Assembly (NCBI GenBank): GCA_023376005.1
Contig: CM042157.1
Span: 90,888,987-90,952,986, forward strand
Reading direction: 5' to 3'
DNA length: 64,000 nt
Source of the DNA: Doryteuthis pealeii
Taxonomy: Eukaryota; Mollusca; Cephalopoda; Myopsida; Loliginidae
Part shown: piece after piece, positions 34,171-45,557 of the stretch
How the letters are laid out: the number at the start of each line of letters is the position of its first letter
Position numbering within the stretch: position 1 is the stretch's first letter
Notes under the pieces: model-generated
The model's database searches: none
Told to the model about the DNA's origin: nothing
What the model saw: only the letters and a program-made list of their open reading frames with translations
Program-made: the position numbers and the translations under genes

Positions 34171-34795
34171 GGACCAAGTAACCAATAAGCACCCCAGTTG
34201 GGAGTTGTTTTGAAAGGAACACCTTTTGCTTTTCACCGTAAACTCCCGGTTGTTTGTTTACAAACAACAGACGGTATTTTTTTGTATTAGAATTTCACTG
34301 TAAGATTTTTTTTAAAGTAAATGTATATTTACAACCGAAAGGCACATTTTTATACTAAAATAGTTTTTGATTTTAATTTTTAAAAATAATTATTTATTGG
34401 TTTCTTGGTTCCAACATCATTTTATTTAAATAAACATAAAAAAATATTATGTAAATAAAAACTATTTTCATTTAAATAAACATATGTGCATTTCTCTTCT
34501 GATTAAATAAAAAATATTTTGATATAAAAACGTGTCTTTCGTATAAAGTTTTTAAAACTTTTAAAAAATTCCTATTGATTAAACAACAACATGAAATAAC
34601 TATTTTTTTAAATTAAAATCAAAAACTATTTTAGTATAAAAACGTGACTTTGGGTTGTAAATATACATGAACAAACTTTTAAAAAATCTTACAGTGAAAT
34701 TCTAATGTAAAAAAAATTGTCTGTTTACTGGTGAAAGCAAAAGGTGTTCCTTTCAAAACAGATCCCAACTGGGGTGCTTATTGGTTACTTGGTCC
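34171..34795. mobile_element. Palindromic element G with near-perfect 8-bp duplication
   Basis: Starts GGACCAAGTAACCAATAAGC and ends GCTTATTGGTTACTTGGTCC. Arms of over 200 bp share CCCAGTTGGGA, AGGAACACCTTTTGCTTT, TTAGAATTTCACTGTAAGAT and ACTAAAATAGTTTTTGATTT. Flanks CTTTATTT and TTTTATTT match at seven of eight positions. The GGACCA end is shared with family H. Confidence 0.75.
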
Positions 34796-35064
34796 TTTTA
34801 TTTTAATAAAAGGATGGAATATGTTTAAACAAAGATGTCTATATCCTGGAGTGAAGTTTGAATGCTTTGTGCTTGATTTTTTTTAAACTGAATTTTGTGA
34901 GCACAGACACAGGGTATTTGTAGATACTCTATACTCAAGCTTACAAAATGCATTCTCAGAAATCTGAGAGCCAAGGTGCTTAATATTAAAACTAAGTTAA
35001 AAAGAATTTTATAACAATTTAAAGTTCTATTATGTGTAATCATAGTATATAAATTGTTATACAG

Positions 35065-35470
35065 GATACAGCAGAAATACCTCCCACATTTTAAACTGTC
35101 ACCTGTGTGGTGCAAGTGAACTTAGGCAAGTGGTAATAGTAGCTCCATCTAGCTAATGTCTTTTTTTTTTTTTCTTTTTGAGATATGATTAGACCAGTAT
35201 ACACTGTTTGTTGTTGAAACATTTAAATTTTCAACTAATCCGGAACTTCATCAAATGAACACAAAGAGCTGAGAGTAGCAATTATAGATTCACCAGCCTT
35301 TAAAAAAAAATTTTAACAACAAACACTGTGTGCACCAGTTCAAGCTATGATCATCACTGGAGGGGGTGGGGGGGTAAGACATTAGTTAGATGGAGCTACT
35401 ATTACCACTTGCCTAAGTTCACTTGCACTAGACAGGTGATAGTGCAAAAATGTTGGAGATATTTCTGCCA
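35065..35470. repeat. Long inverted repeat T
   Basis: Arms at about 35065-35215 and 35305-35470 pair through GCAAGTGAACTTAGGCAAGT, GGTAATAGTAGCTCCATCTA and TCACCTGT. The inner part pairs AACAACAAACACTGTGT with its complement near 35198. The ends are diffuse and no target duplication was found. Confidence 0.65.
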
Positions 35471-35850
35471 TGCCTTGTAGATTAAATAATGATTCCATAT
35501 TTGATTCATCAATTTTAAGATACTTACGCCATGTAAGTTGTATCCTCTCTTTAATGTTCTGTATATGTCACTAAACGGCATCAAGTGGTAAGGCTCTAGT
35601 TCTGGAGTTCTGAGGAATGTAAAGTCACTCCTTCATTGCCATTACCCTCAGGTTCACTCTGACCCAGTAGTACCCATGAGTCAAGTAGATCTGTTAGAGA
35701 TAGTCGTTAAAATGATTAACTACATTCGTTCTTAAAACATTGATATTGTAACTAAGGATTAAGTGTTTATTTGCTTAAAAGGATTGTGAAGATATATTTA
35801 TATGCAGTATATAATTGGAGACCATAATTGTTAAATTGACTACTATATAT
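35471..35850. other. No gene seen
   Basis: Slightly GC-richer block at 35590-35700; no frame or match recognised. Confidence 0.4.
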
Positions 35851-35851
35851 A

Positions 35852-36105
35852 CAAGGTGTGTCAAAAAGTATCAAGATTTTTTTTTGTACTTTTTGACACA
35901 CTTTGTATTCTGGAAAAAAAAAAAATGTTCCATTCATTCATTTTTTTTCAGAATACGAGGTGTGTCAAAAAAGTACCAAGTTTAAAGTTGTATTTACCCA
36001 GATAGAAATGAAGAATGAATGGAATGTTTTTTTGGGTTTTTTTTTTCAGAATACAAGATGCGTCAAAAAGTAAAGAAAATCTCAATACTTTTTTGACACA
36101 CCTTG

Positions 36106-36108
<3 letters not shown>
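35852..36108. mobile_element. mariner-type MITE nest
   Basis: TA-bounded ends CAAGGTGTGTCAAAAAGTAT and its complement near 36085-36107. Internally there are three more copies of the same terminal repeat: an inverted one at about 35888-35908, and direct ones at 35955 (GAGGTGTGTCAAAAAAGTAC) and 36053 (CAAGATGCGTCAAAAAGTA). This looks like one TA-target element with one or two others inside it. The terminal repeat is close to that at 10122. Confidence 0.72.

Positions 36109-36115
<7 letters not shown>

Positions 36116-36181
<66 letters not shown>
36116..36181. repeat. (TG)n-(TATG)n-(TA)n compound microsatellite
   Basis: Directly follows the mariner MITE and precedes SINE M copy 2. Confidence 0.95.
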
Positions 36182-36184
<3 letters not shown>

Positions 36185-36189
36185 AATAA

Positions 36190-36333
36190 GTAATCCACAG
36201 ACACGTGTTTCGAAATATCACTTCTCATTAGTGTGGTTATACATTAACAGCTACCCCTGGCCAGGTTTGAGACCCGAATGAACTTTCGTTTGCCAATCCT
36301 CTTACCCGTACGGCCAGAGACAGCTGTCAAATA
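36190..36333 (-). mobile_element. tRNA-derived SINE M, copy 2
   Basis: On the minus strand: CTGGCCGTACGGGTAAGAGG (A box side), GGGTCTCAAACCTGGCCAGG (B box side), CACACTAATGAGAAG and ACACGTGTCTGTGGATTAC, ending beside (TA)n exactly as copy 1 does. Confidence 0.65.
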
Positions 36334-37540
36334 TAGGAGAATATTTAATATCTGGTCTCACCACAGACTAACAAAATACTAAATTGTTATGATAATACTA
36401 GACATTATTAGTTATTTGCATGTCTGAATGCACATACACACACAACAAAAGCTTTTCACAATGTATTAGCTATGTGGTCTTACAAGTAACTAATGAGAAA
36501 TTACATAATGGTGACATGCTTTTTCTATTTGTTGCATTATTGTTAATCATTGATCTATCATTTTGCCAATTTGAAGCTGTATCAGTATATCAAAATCATT
36601 TTAGGAATTATCTTTTTTAGTTTTATATATTTTTCATTTTTACATAGTTTTTTTTTTTTAGATGTTAAATCTTATAGCTTTTAAAATACTTACTGGATTT
36701 CCACTCAGTTCCTATATAGAAGTACCAATCAATATACAAATAATTCTTTCGGTGATAGGAACTATGCCAATTAATAATTCTCAGAATCAAGCTATATTCT
36801 ACTGCAATTAAATATCCTACAGAATTGTTGAAAAGTCTTAAGAGATAAAGCAATAATGAATATATTATCAGAGAGAATTTTTTATTTACTTATGATTGGT
36901 TCAGCTAATGACTTGAGGCAATCAACATTAATTAATCTAATTAAAAGAAAGAAAAAAAAAAGAATTAATAAGTAATATAATTTTTCTTTTTACTTTCCTT
37001 TATTCTTTTTCTTCTATGACCTCAAGGTCAACACATTCTGTTGTAAAATTCGGTCTATGACAAGTTAGCCCCTTTGAACATTAATTATAAGCCTGTTACA
37101 TTACCACCATCATCATCATCATCATTCAGAATGTTTCATATCCCTTATTACAAAAACATTCATACTGCAAAGTGACTGATAAGAAATGTGGCTTATTCTT
37201 CAAAGAAAGGCAATTATCTTTACATCTAGACATTTCAAACTTTGGCAAAATTAACTGTTTTAAAAACAAAACGCATAAATATCAACAAGAAATCCAATTT
37301 ACAAGTTCTCATAGATGTTTCTATCAAATTTCAACTGTACTTATCTCTCTCGAATTTATAAAATATTTACAATCAATGAAATTTAATGGTTTCTCTGACT
37401 CCAGTGACAGACTTGCAATGATCATCTTTCAACCACCAAATCAAAATGTAATACAAACTCTCTTAGATGTGGAAAAGTAAAAAATATTTTTTTAAAAAGA
37501 AGAAAAAAAAAAAAACAAGCCTATGCTATACTTTCTCAGT
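36334..37540. other. No recognised gene
   Basis: A 102-codon open stretch at 37172-37480 (no ATG at its start) has no family resemblance and is within chance expectation. (ATC)n at 37110-37125. Confidence 0.4.
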
Positions 37541-37863
37541 GATGCTGATAGCTTTTTAATTTATTGCATCCTGGGATGCACATATTTGCTTTGAATGAGT
37601 CCCGGGAAAATTTATGGGTCCCAACTAAAGTTTCTTAATAAATTGTAGGGTTTTTATTTATGATCTGGGGAAACAACTAAAGCCGTCTAACCCCTACCTT
37701 GTAACCTATCCTGTGTAATTCATTTCTAAGAAACTATTGAAATGTATTTACAGTTAGTTTGAAATGGTGAGGGAAGAAAAAGACACTGGGACGCACGGAT
37801 ACAATTTTGCATCCTTTTAGATTTTTGTGCCTCAGGAACACAGGGCGTGTACCTATCAGCATC
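37541..37863. mobile_element. MITE family F, copy 1
   Basis: Terminal inverted repeat GATGCTGATAG...CTATCAGCATC. Subterminal hairpins (GCATCCTGGGATGC) lie inside the ends. The interior shares GGGTCCCAACTAAAG, TGTGTAATTCATTTCTAAGA and TTGAAATGGTG with copy 2 in reverse. Non-coding. Confidence 0.7.
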
Positions 37864-38059
37864 TCTGCTTTCTATATAACACGCCCCTTACTGTCTCCTT
37901 ACTTGCTGTCTAAATCATTGCTTCAAATGACAAAATGTTGATCATATTTTTGATAATATCAGTTTCCATAAATGTCCTTATTAATTCCGTTTTTTTTTAT
38001 ATAAATGTTATGCTTATCCAAATTACTCTTTAAGATTTCTATTACTGTTCTTTTTAACA

Positions 38060-38390
38060 TAACTGAACAACTTATTCCAAAACTATATTACTCTAATAAC
38101 TTTGGGTTCCAAGATCCTTCTGGCCAACAGCTTATTAGGTCAAGGAGAGAGATATATAAAAATAGTATTCCATATTTAGAAATCCCATTATCTCAAATGC
38201 CTTGATTAAATCCCTTCCATTCTTCTTTCTGGCAAAGATATTAAACTCAAAGACTCAAATCTTTCTTTATAACTGAAATCTTTTATGTCATTAACTTGGT
38301 TAGTTTTTTGGCTCTCTAGTTTTAATATTAATTTTCAATTCCCATGTCTAACGCTGAGCACCCCCCCAAAAAAAAACAAAAACAATATTT
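38060..38390 (-). pseudogene. CR1-like LINE C-terminal fragment
   Basis: Minus-strand translation gives RHGN, KLILKLESQKT, VNDIKDFSYKERFESLSLI, LPERRMEG and, after a frameshift, DLIKAFEIMGF. This is the conserved stretch after the catalytic domain (R-R-x-T-K...Y-x-x-R-L...L-x-x-L-x-x-R-R-x-R-G-D-L-I). The RHGN and LILKLES blocks link it to the element at 61290. Confidence 0.72.
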
Positions 38391-38522
38391 TACATGAGAT
38401 TTAATAAATGCTTTGTATAATCGACATTCCTTGACAAAAATACAGAATTTAAATCGAGCTAATCAACACTGTTTAACATGCTCAACACTCAAGCAGAATA
38501 ACAGAATCTAAAGCAAGCTTAT

Positions 38523-39282
38523 TGGTTTGGTTTGTTTTACGGCATATCAACCTCAGTGAGTCATTTAATGCCGATAAAGTTTTGAAATAAATTCATTCTT
38601 AATGGATACACAATTTTTTTTTTTAAATACATTTTTCTATTTAACCCATAGATGGGACCCTAACAGGTAATACCACTCCAGGTCAGAGTGGACCAGGGAG
38701 CAATGATGATGAAGGGGTGCTACACATTCCCAAACCTCCAAAATTGGAACCTCATCATCAGATAGAGTTTAATGTCATTCCTGAAGAATAATTAAAGTTC
38801 CAATTACCGTCGAACTGGGAAGACAAGGCAACAAACAATTCTAACTTAATACAAGCCCGAATAGTCACAAAGTCTACTGCAGAATGATAGGGTATTTATA
38901 AGACTCCACAATGTCATTCAAATCAAGCAGTCAAACAGCTAATCAGAACTCAAGGAATGGAATCACCCAAATTCATGAATGGATCATTCTTGATTTCTAT
39001 ATATACCAACTGTCTTGGACACTGCTTGAGTTGTACTTAGCTGCTGTTATTCAAACCAACAGTAGACTTACTGACTTCAATAATTCCCAGGACATGAAGA
39101 CTCTCAGCCACCGCCTTCTAGCACCCATATAATGAAAAGGGTTGAGGCTTGCCATAAGGACAATACGGTTGGGGCAATCATAAGTGCTAGGGCTTGACGT
39201 GACCAGCTGATTGATCGGAGAGGGCCTCTCCGACCGCCCATCTAACCTAAGTAAGAGTCTAAGTGGAGTGTTGCAGGTCATG
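38523..39282 (-). mobile_element. Family B retroposon B4, interrupted by A3
   Basis: The AAACC-type tail lies at 38523 and the unit runs to 39282, where its 5' head is truncated. It is split at 38781 by family A copy A3. Removing A3 and one ATTCC restores continuity with B2 and B3. Confidence 0.78.
38782..39082 (-). mobile_element. Family A LTR-like element, copy A3 nested in B4
   Basis: 301 bp with perfect 5-bp duplications ATTCC (38777-38781 and 39083-39087). The empty site is visible in B2 and B3 (GTCATTCCC), which proves the duplication and the element's exact ends. Confidence 0.85.
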
Positions 39283-39701
39283 GGCATGCTTATTGCTAAT
39301 GAGTCATAAGATATATTCTTTTTAACCTTGGTAGACTAGTTTTTGTCAAACAATTAGTATTTCTTACTAATTTTCATTCCTGTTTTCATCAAAGCTGTAG
39401 ATTTCTTCTTTTTTTGTTCTAGCACTAACAAGCAGATACTTTTTTTGCTTTATATAAAAAGAAATATCAGATTACACTGAAAATAAAACACTTCAAAATA
39501 ATACATTTTCTATTCAGTCTTTATTCAAGAAAAGAATATTAATAGAAGCCTTAAAAGTTAAAGCCTTATAAAATCATTGATTAAAAGTCAAGTTGTTATC
39601 ACTAGAAAGAAAAGGAAATTATATTTCATGACCATTATAAGATACAATTCAATAACTTGTAACAAGATAAGAGATTTTCAAGTTTAAAGGAAAAAATGAA
39701 A
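39283..39701. other. No gene seen
   Basis: AT-rich spacer. Confidence 0.4.
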
Positions 39702-39709
39702 AGAATTCT

Positions 39710-39936
39710 GGACCATATGACCTATAGGCACCCCTTTTTGATCTCGATTCAGAAGGACATGTTTTTCATTTACACTGTCAATATCCGGTTGTTTAACAGA
39801 ATATTTTTAGAGTTTTTTTTTTTTTAATATTTTTTTAATCTTATAAAACTAACCCCAACCCCTAACAAACAACCGGATATTGACGGTGTAAATGAAAATC
39901 GAGATCAAAAAGGGGTGTCTAAAGGTCATATGGTCC
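39710..39936. mobile_element. Palindromic element H2 with 8-bp duplication
   Basis: GGACCATATGACCTATAGGC to GGTCATATGGTCC, arms as in H1. The right arm lacks about 15 bp (the CATGTCCTTTCTTA part). The loop has CTAACCCCAACCCC. Flanks AGAATTCT and AGAATTAT match at seven of eight positions. Confidence 0.78.
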
Positions 39937-39944
39937 AGAATTAT

Positions 39945-40998
39945 TTGCATAACTTTTTTTATAGGACTTGTAGCTTTGATTATTATTTCAGTATTTTACA
40001 AGTATCAAACAGCAGCATTATTGTATCTTCTATTTGATATTTCAGTTGAAGAATAATCACTCATAAATTAATCTTTCTCAAAGATGGTTAAGAAAAACTA
40101 TGATTATAAGATATTTGAATCAGAAAGATTCTAATCATTTCTCATCTTCAAGTCTATCTTAAAATAAATTTTACACTAACTTACATTTGTTTTCACAGTA
40201 TATAAGCAAAATTTTGAACAGATGTGAAAATTTTGAAGAAAAAAAAATTAAATAACTATAAAGTAATATGCTTAGAAAAAAGGTTCAATGAAAAAAAAAA
40301 TATTGAATCTTATGAAAATAATTAATGCTAAATATTTATCTTTTTTTTTTTATTAATAAACAATGATTTATAATTAAGCAGAAATAAAAACAAATATTCA
40401 TATATCAACATTAAATTAAAATATTTAAAGAATGTGAAATGGAATCTAATTTTCATAATAAATTATCCTTTAAGAATAATGAAAATTCTGAAATAGATTC
40501 ATTAATTTATGACGGGTTTACATCATCTTATTATCACTTTTCTTTAATGTGGAGAATGGAATTGGTAAACAGAATTCAGGCTGTTGGATTAAATTCTTGG
40601 AATAAGTAATAAACAGCTTCCTGTCAGAAGTATATAGGAATTTGATGTTGCCTTCTGGGAAAAAAAATAAATCTTCAAATTACTATAAAATGACTAAACC
40701 ATTTCGGCCATTTAATTTGAAAGTTTTGTCTGCAAGAAGCACCCATCTTATGATTGTAAATGCTAAATACGGGATATTGACTCGGGACTTTGACCAACCA
40801 TTAGTGAGTTTACTAATCTTAATCTTTATATTGCCATTTGATATGTTAAACTCTAGCTAAAACAATGTGTTATCACTTGTACTGATGCCTTAAAAAAAAA
40901 TTTAATTAAAAAAAAAAAAAATTATACTTTCAAAGTATTTGGTGCCTTTTAGACTCATTAAAAAAAAAAAAGGGGCAATCTATCTTGGATATTCAATA
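39945..40998. other. No gene seen
   Basis: Frequent A and T homopolymers (40339-40350, 40892-40920, 40961-40972). A 72-codon frame at 40642 has no recognisable content. Confidence 0.45.
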
Positions 40999-41290
40999 AT
41001 AGGTATTTGCCTCATACCCTACTTGTATGGGCTAGGCACAAGGCCTCGTTTTAACATGGGCCCACCCACAAGCCGAAGCTCATCGGGAAAGAACAAAAAT
41101 TGCGTTGATCCCTCAAGAGGGTGCCTCAGGCGCTGGGCAATAAACCCAGCCCTGCCCTTTAACTCAAGGGGGCAGGTATTGCCTGGGGGATAGCCCCCTG
41201 GGATCGATGCTATTAACTTGTAAAGATCCAGGGCCGAAGCCACAGGACCCCCACCCCATTGGGCGGGTCTACATGCTAATAACATGCCAG
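40999..41290 (+). repeat. GC-rich repeat Q, copy 1
   Basis: A conspicuously GC-rich 290 bp sharing GGTATTTGCC, CACAAGGCCTCGTTTT, AAAAATTGCGTTGATCC and GGGCCGAAGCCACAGGACCC with an inverted copy at 42791. It has an extra internal block of short GGGG/CCCC complements. Function and class are unknown; a SINE-like unit or LTR scrap is possible. Confidence 0.6.
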
Positions 41291-41595
41291 ATCAAAGATC
41301 ATTCCTTGCTGGTGATATCATGTAATCCACTGAAGAGGGAAGTACAATCAAGTAAGCCTCATTGCCCCCAAAAGATGTCATGATAGAGATGTTATGACAC
41401 TTTGATAATATAGATTATAGGAAAGATACTTCCCTCAGCAATAACTTTTTTTACTCAAAAAGTGAAAGTTAACAGACATTTACTTAGTTAACAAAAATAC
41501 AAAGTACAAATGATTAGATAAACATAAATTTTTAACATTCTAACCTCATTAATCTTATGATTTTCTTACAAGATTGTGAAACCAATTAAAACAGT
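41291..41595. other. No gene seen
   Basis: Spacer ending in poly-A at the SINE tail. Confidence 0.4.
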
Positions 41596-41857
41596 AAAAA
41601 AAAAAAAAGTAAAGTCGTCAGGGTGGCCTAAATTCGGTATCAACCAGACAGCGAGGGAGTCTATCCCCTTTTCACTAGCGCTAGACCAAGGAGATTGTTT
41701 TAGCATCTGAGGTGGAGCGACACACCTACCATCAGCTCCTTACTTTACCGCACAGATCCCTGTGCTACTCATATGCTGAGTTGGCGAGGGCCGGTATCGA
41801 ACCATGAACCTTGTGGTTCCCAGCTGGACGCTCTACCGACTGAGCTAAACCAGCCCT
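41596..41857 (-). mobile_element. SINE C2, full-length copy d
   Basis: The minus strand carries TTTAGCTCAGTCGGTAGAGC, GGTTCGATACCGGCCCTCGC, the body and a GACTTTAC tail. A box and B box both look intact, so this is the best-preserved C2 in the window. Confidence 0.85.
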
Positions 41858-42790
41858 CAAATTAATTAAAATAGATTAAAATAGTAGTAAACTATATTTA
41901 GAAATTTATTCAGATATAAAACTGTTTGCATATAAAGATTGATTTTCTTTTTCTGATCTTAACCTTTAAATGAATTAAAACAAAAGAATATCAATATGAA
42001 TTTTTTTTAAATAACATAATATTTTAAGAATAAAAATGTGTTTAAATTCTTCACTGATTTTTCAAATAAAATATGCCTGACAAGATAGATCAAGAAATGT
42101 ATCTATTAATAAGCAGCAAAGTTACATTAGAGAATGACTATTATAATATAATAGTTCTATAGCAACATACAGAAATAAAAGGCATTAAATTTGGTTCTAA
42201 TATAATGCAAAGCATCATCAACTAAAGAACTTGGTGACAGAGTTTGATCCAGAGGTCAAACACCTGCAGAGTTGATCAACAACTGAGAGAAAGATTTTGA
42301 GCCAGCATGTGAACTGAATGAAACAGGAAAATTAATGTTTTTGAAATCACAGATGCATACTGATTGGCTGAAAAAAGTTACAAGACCAAAAAGAGGAAAA
42401 GGAAATGGTTTGTTTTTTAACACTAGAAACAGTTTGGAGTGTTTCAAAATTTAGAAATGAAAATTCAAAAGAGTTTTCTTCTCCCTATGAATTTATGAAA
42501 TGACAGTTGAAAACCCACTAAAAAAAAAAAAAAAAGGGCCGGTCTGATCAAAATTAAACATCATGTAAGAAATGTAGGAACCAAAATATTAATGCGCATT
42601 TATCAATTTCTTTTATTACCTAGGTAGAAATGAGTCGAGTCTTGTCCAGGAACAAGCACCGGCAAAATACCTCCAAGATGTTATACTTATGTTTGATACA
42701 ATAAAATTTAGGGGATGAATTTTGGATATTTTTGGTTTTAATCTTTATCTCAATGTTTTTACCTGACCTGGCATAGAAGGGAGGATCAAA
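41858..42790. other. No gene seen
   Basis: AT-rich; poly-A at 42521-42535. A small GC-richer patch at 42628-42680 has no match. Confidence 0.4.
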
Positions 42791-43015
42791 GTGTAGTATC
42801 TGTTCCAGATTCTATGCTTTGAGACTTACCTTCTATACCCGGCCTCGGCTGGGGGTCCAGTGTGCTTCGGCCTCTGGACCGGTAAAGTAAATTAATGGCA
42901 TCGTTCCAGAGGGACCATCCCCCTGGATCGACGCAATTTTTATGTGCCCACGTAAAAACGAGACCTTGTGTCCAGCCCTCATAAGTGGGATGAGCAGGCA
43001 AATACCCTTTATCTC
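42791..43015 (-). repeat. GC-rich repeat Q, copy 2
   Basis: Reverse-complement relative of 40999-41290, lacking the internal block. On the minus strand: GGACACAAGGTCTCG, AAAATTGCGTCGATCC, CCAGAGGCCGAAGCACACTG. Confidence 0.6.
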
Positions 43016-43515
43016 AATGTTTTTTGGGTTTTTTTTGTTTTTTACTGTTTTCATATAAGGGTTTTGTAAGCAGAAATAATAGGAAATTTATTATAAAAAA
43101 TAAATAGTGGGGACACAAAAAACTTTTCTTTTTTTTTATGTATAAACTTGTTTAAATGCCCCTCTATGATAATTACCTTTTATATTTTCTTAAGAAAAGA
43201 GAACACTTGTGTAATTAAAAGCTAAACTGGTAATTATCTCTTTTTGTTAATCATATTTAACAATTACTTAGAAGACAATCCAATTCACCAGAAACATTGC
43301 TTTAAGTTTAAACACTTTCATGTTATTTGCACTAACACAAATTGCAATACAATGTGTGTGCTACGGTAAAAAAAAAAAAATGAAAGAAAAAACATGCAAA
43401 AACCAGATGAGAATATCAAAGTAATTGAGAACATAAATAATGCCAATCAAAACAAAAGTATCTTTAATAACAATGTGTATAATAGATACTGAAAGATTAT
43501 TTTATCTCAGCATAG
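43016..43515. other. No gene seen
   Basis: AT-rich spacer. Confidence 0.4.
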
Positions 43516-43763
43516 TAAAAGTAAGTAAAATCAGCAAGGTGACCTAATGTCAGTATCAACCAGACAGCAAGGGAGTCTATCCCCTTTTCACTAATGCTAG
43601 ACCAAGGAGTGTCCAAGGTAAGGCACCACACCTACCATCAGCTCCACAATTTACTTCACAGATCCCTGTGCTACTCATGTGCTGAGTTGGTGGGGACTGG
43701 TATTGAACCCAGAACCTTGTGATTCCTAGGTGGATGCTCTACTGACTGAGCTAAACCAAATCC
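43516..43763 (-). mobile_element. SINE C2, copy e
   Basis: Minus-strand head TTTAGCTCAGTCAGTAGAGC and GGTTCAATACCAG, full body, slightly more diverged than copy d. Confidence 0.82.
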
Positions 43764-43851
43764 CTGCAGTTATAGATTTATACAAAAAAAAAAAAAAAAA
43801 TTAAAATAGGATTGTAAAATTGTGCAGTAAAATGAACTATAAAAAAAAATT

Positions 43852-44096
43852 TTAAAAGTCGTCGGGGTGGCCTAAAGTTGGTATCAGCCAGATAGCGAGG
43901 GAGTCTATCCCCTTTTCATTAGTGTTAGACCAAGGAGATTGTTTGGGCATCTGAGTGCCACTCCTACCATCAGCTCCTCACTTTTACCACACATATCCAT
44001 GTGCTACTCATACACTGAGTTGGCGAGGGCCGGAATCGAACAAGGAACCTTGTGATTCCTAGCCGAACACTCTACCGACTGAGCTAAACCGGCCCT
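43852..44096 (-). mobile_element. SINE C2, copy f
   Basis: Complete C2 whose tRNA-like head forms the first unit of the adjoining tandem array. Confidence 0.83.
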
Positions 44097-44450
44097 ATAT
44101 CAAATATATAAAGATCCATGTGCTACTCATACACTGAGTTGGCGAGGGCCGGAATCGAACCAGGAACCTTGTGATTCCTAGCCGAACACTCTACCGACTG
44201 AGCTAAACCGGCCCTATATCAAATATATAAAGATCCATGTGCTACTCATACACTGAGTTGGCGAGGGCCGGAATCGAACAAGGAACCTTGTGATTCCTAG
44301 CCGAACACTCTACCGACTGAGCTAAACCGGCCCTGTATCAAATATATAAAGATCCATGTGCTACTCATACACTGAGTTGGAGAGGGCCAGAATCGAACCA
44401 GGAACCTCAAGGTTCCCAGCTGGACACTCTACCGACTGAGCTAAGCCGAA
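43992..44450 (-). repeat. 119-bp tandem array of tRNA-like SINE heads
   Basis: The landmark ATCCATGTGCTAC recurs at 43995, 44114, 44233 and 44352, an exact 119-bp period. Each unit carries a minus-strand TTTAGCTCAGTCGGTAGAG A box and GGTTCGATTCCGG-like B box, joined by ATCAAATATATAAAG. Units 1-3 are almost identical; unit 4 is the most diverged and ends in TTCGGCTTAGCTCAG. Confidence 0.9.
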
Positions 44451-45181
44451 TATATTGCAAATTTCCTACCACAAATTATATTTTCCAAATGAACTTTAAT
44501 AGACTCAATAAATTTGGAAAAAAAACCCAAATTTAACGACCAAAAGGAAGGTCTGAAAGCTTTGTAAAAAAATCTTGCAAGCAATTGTGATGTCAACTAA
44601 GCTAATGTTTCATTGAACCAAAAAAAATATAAAATATCAACAAAAGCTACAAATAATCTAACAAGATGATAATTTGTCAAGTATTCTATAATTTGTATGT
44701 TTTAACTTTTAATTGGAGGGACAATCAAATTTTCAATTTAGCACAGGGGATTTTATCACTTGGCAGAGGTGTGCTGATTTCTATGTCCTACCTAATAGTT
44801 AATAAATAACAGACATTTCTAACCTAATTTTTCACAATTTTTCCCACCACCTAATCACCAGAGAAAACTGACAACCGGTTAAATTTTTTTATTTTTAACT
44901 TTCAATACTGAAAGAACTTAGTGTGCATTTGTACACACCTGAGCAACATTTTCATTAACAAGAACTCATTAAAGTAGTTAATATTATGGCAACTGTTGCC
45001 ATAAAATGAGGTGATTTCATCCCTAAATTTCACAACTTTAAATACTGTGCATTGTAAATGTTTTCTTTAATGTAGTTCAAGTTAATCTTAGAGAAATGTG
45101 TTCTACAAATTTGACTGCTGCATTTGAAAGGATATTTTGGGCATAACAATTTTGTACTATATAGTCGACAAGATAAATACC
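44451..45181. other. No gene seen
   Basis: AT-rich spacer with GGCAACTGTTGCC, a short palindrome, at 44988-45001. Confidence 0.4.
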
Positions 45182-45234
45182 AACCTGGTGTAATGGTTGG
45201 TTAGCAGAGCACTTAGTGAGTTTGATTCTGAATG
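45182..45234 (+). repeat. tRNA-like fragment
   Basis: CCTGGTGTAATGGTTGGTTAGC followed by GAGTTTGATTCTG has A box and B box spacing like a tRNA or SINE head, but stems do not close convincingly. Confidence 0.35.
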
Positions 45235-45557
45235 CCTCATACTTCTGGCCTTGTGTCAAACTAGACTCAGCTTAGTAAATAAGAAACACCACCTTAATTT
45301 GCTTTCGGGTACCCTACTGTAAAAATCAGACAAGAGAATTAAAAATATACAGCATTGTTTTAAAATTTAAAACTAATAGTGTTCTTTAATGTTTGATAGA
45401 CAATATTAAAAGATTAGCATGGTTCTTACAAAAAAGAAAATGGAAGGATTATTTACATATAAATCAGCACTTCTGCCGACAAATAAAGTGTAGTATCTGC
45501 GCATTGTGATTAGGATCAGAGTGGAGTATCTGTAGAAATCTTATTTTATAAACTATA

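Noticed and set aside
37172..37480. 102-codon open stretch
   Set aside because: No ATG start, no recognisable motif, and frames of this length are expected a few times by chance in 64 kb of six frames.
41019..41285. 88-codon minus-strand frame in repeat Q
   Set aside because: GC-rich repeats have few stops; copy 2 does not keep the frame.
43992..44450. CRISPR-like array
   Set aside because: Units are contiguous 119-bp tandem copies of a SINE head with no variable spacers, in a eukaryotic context.
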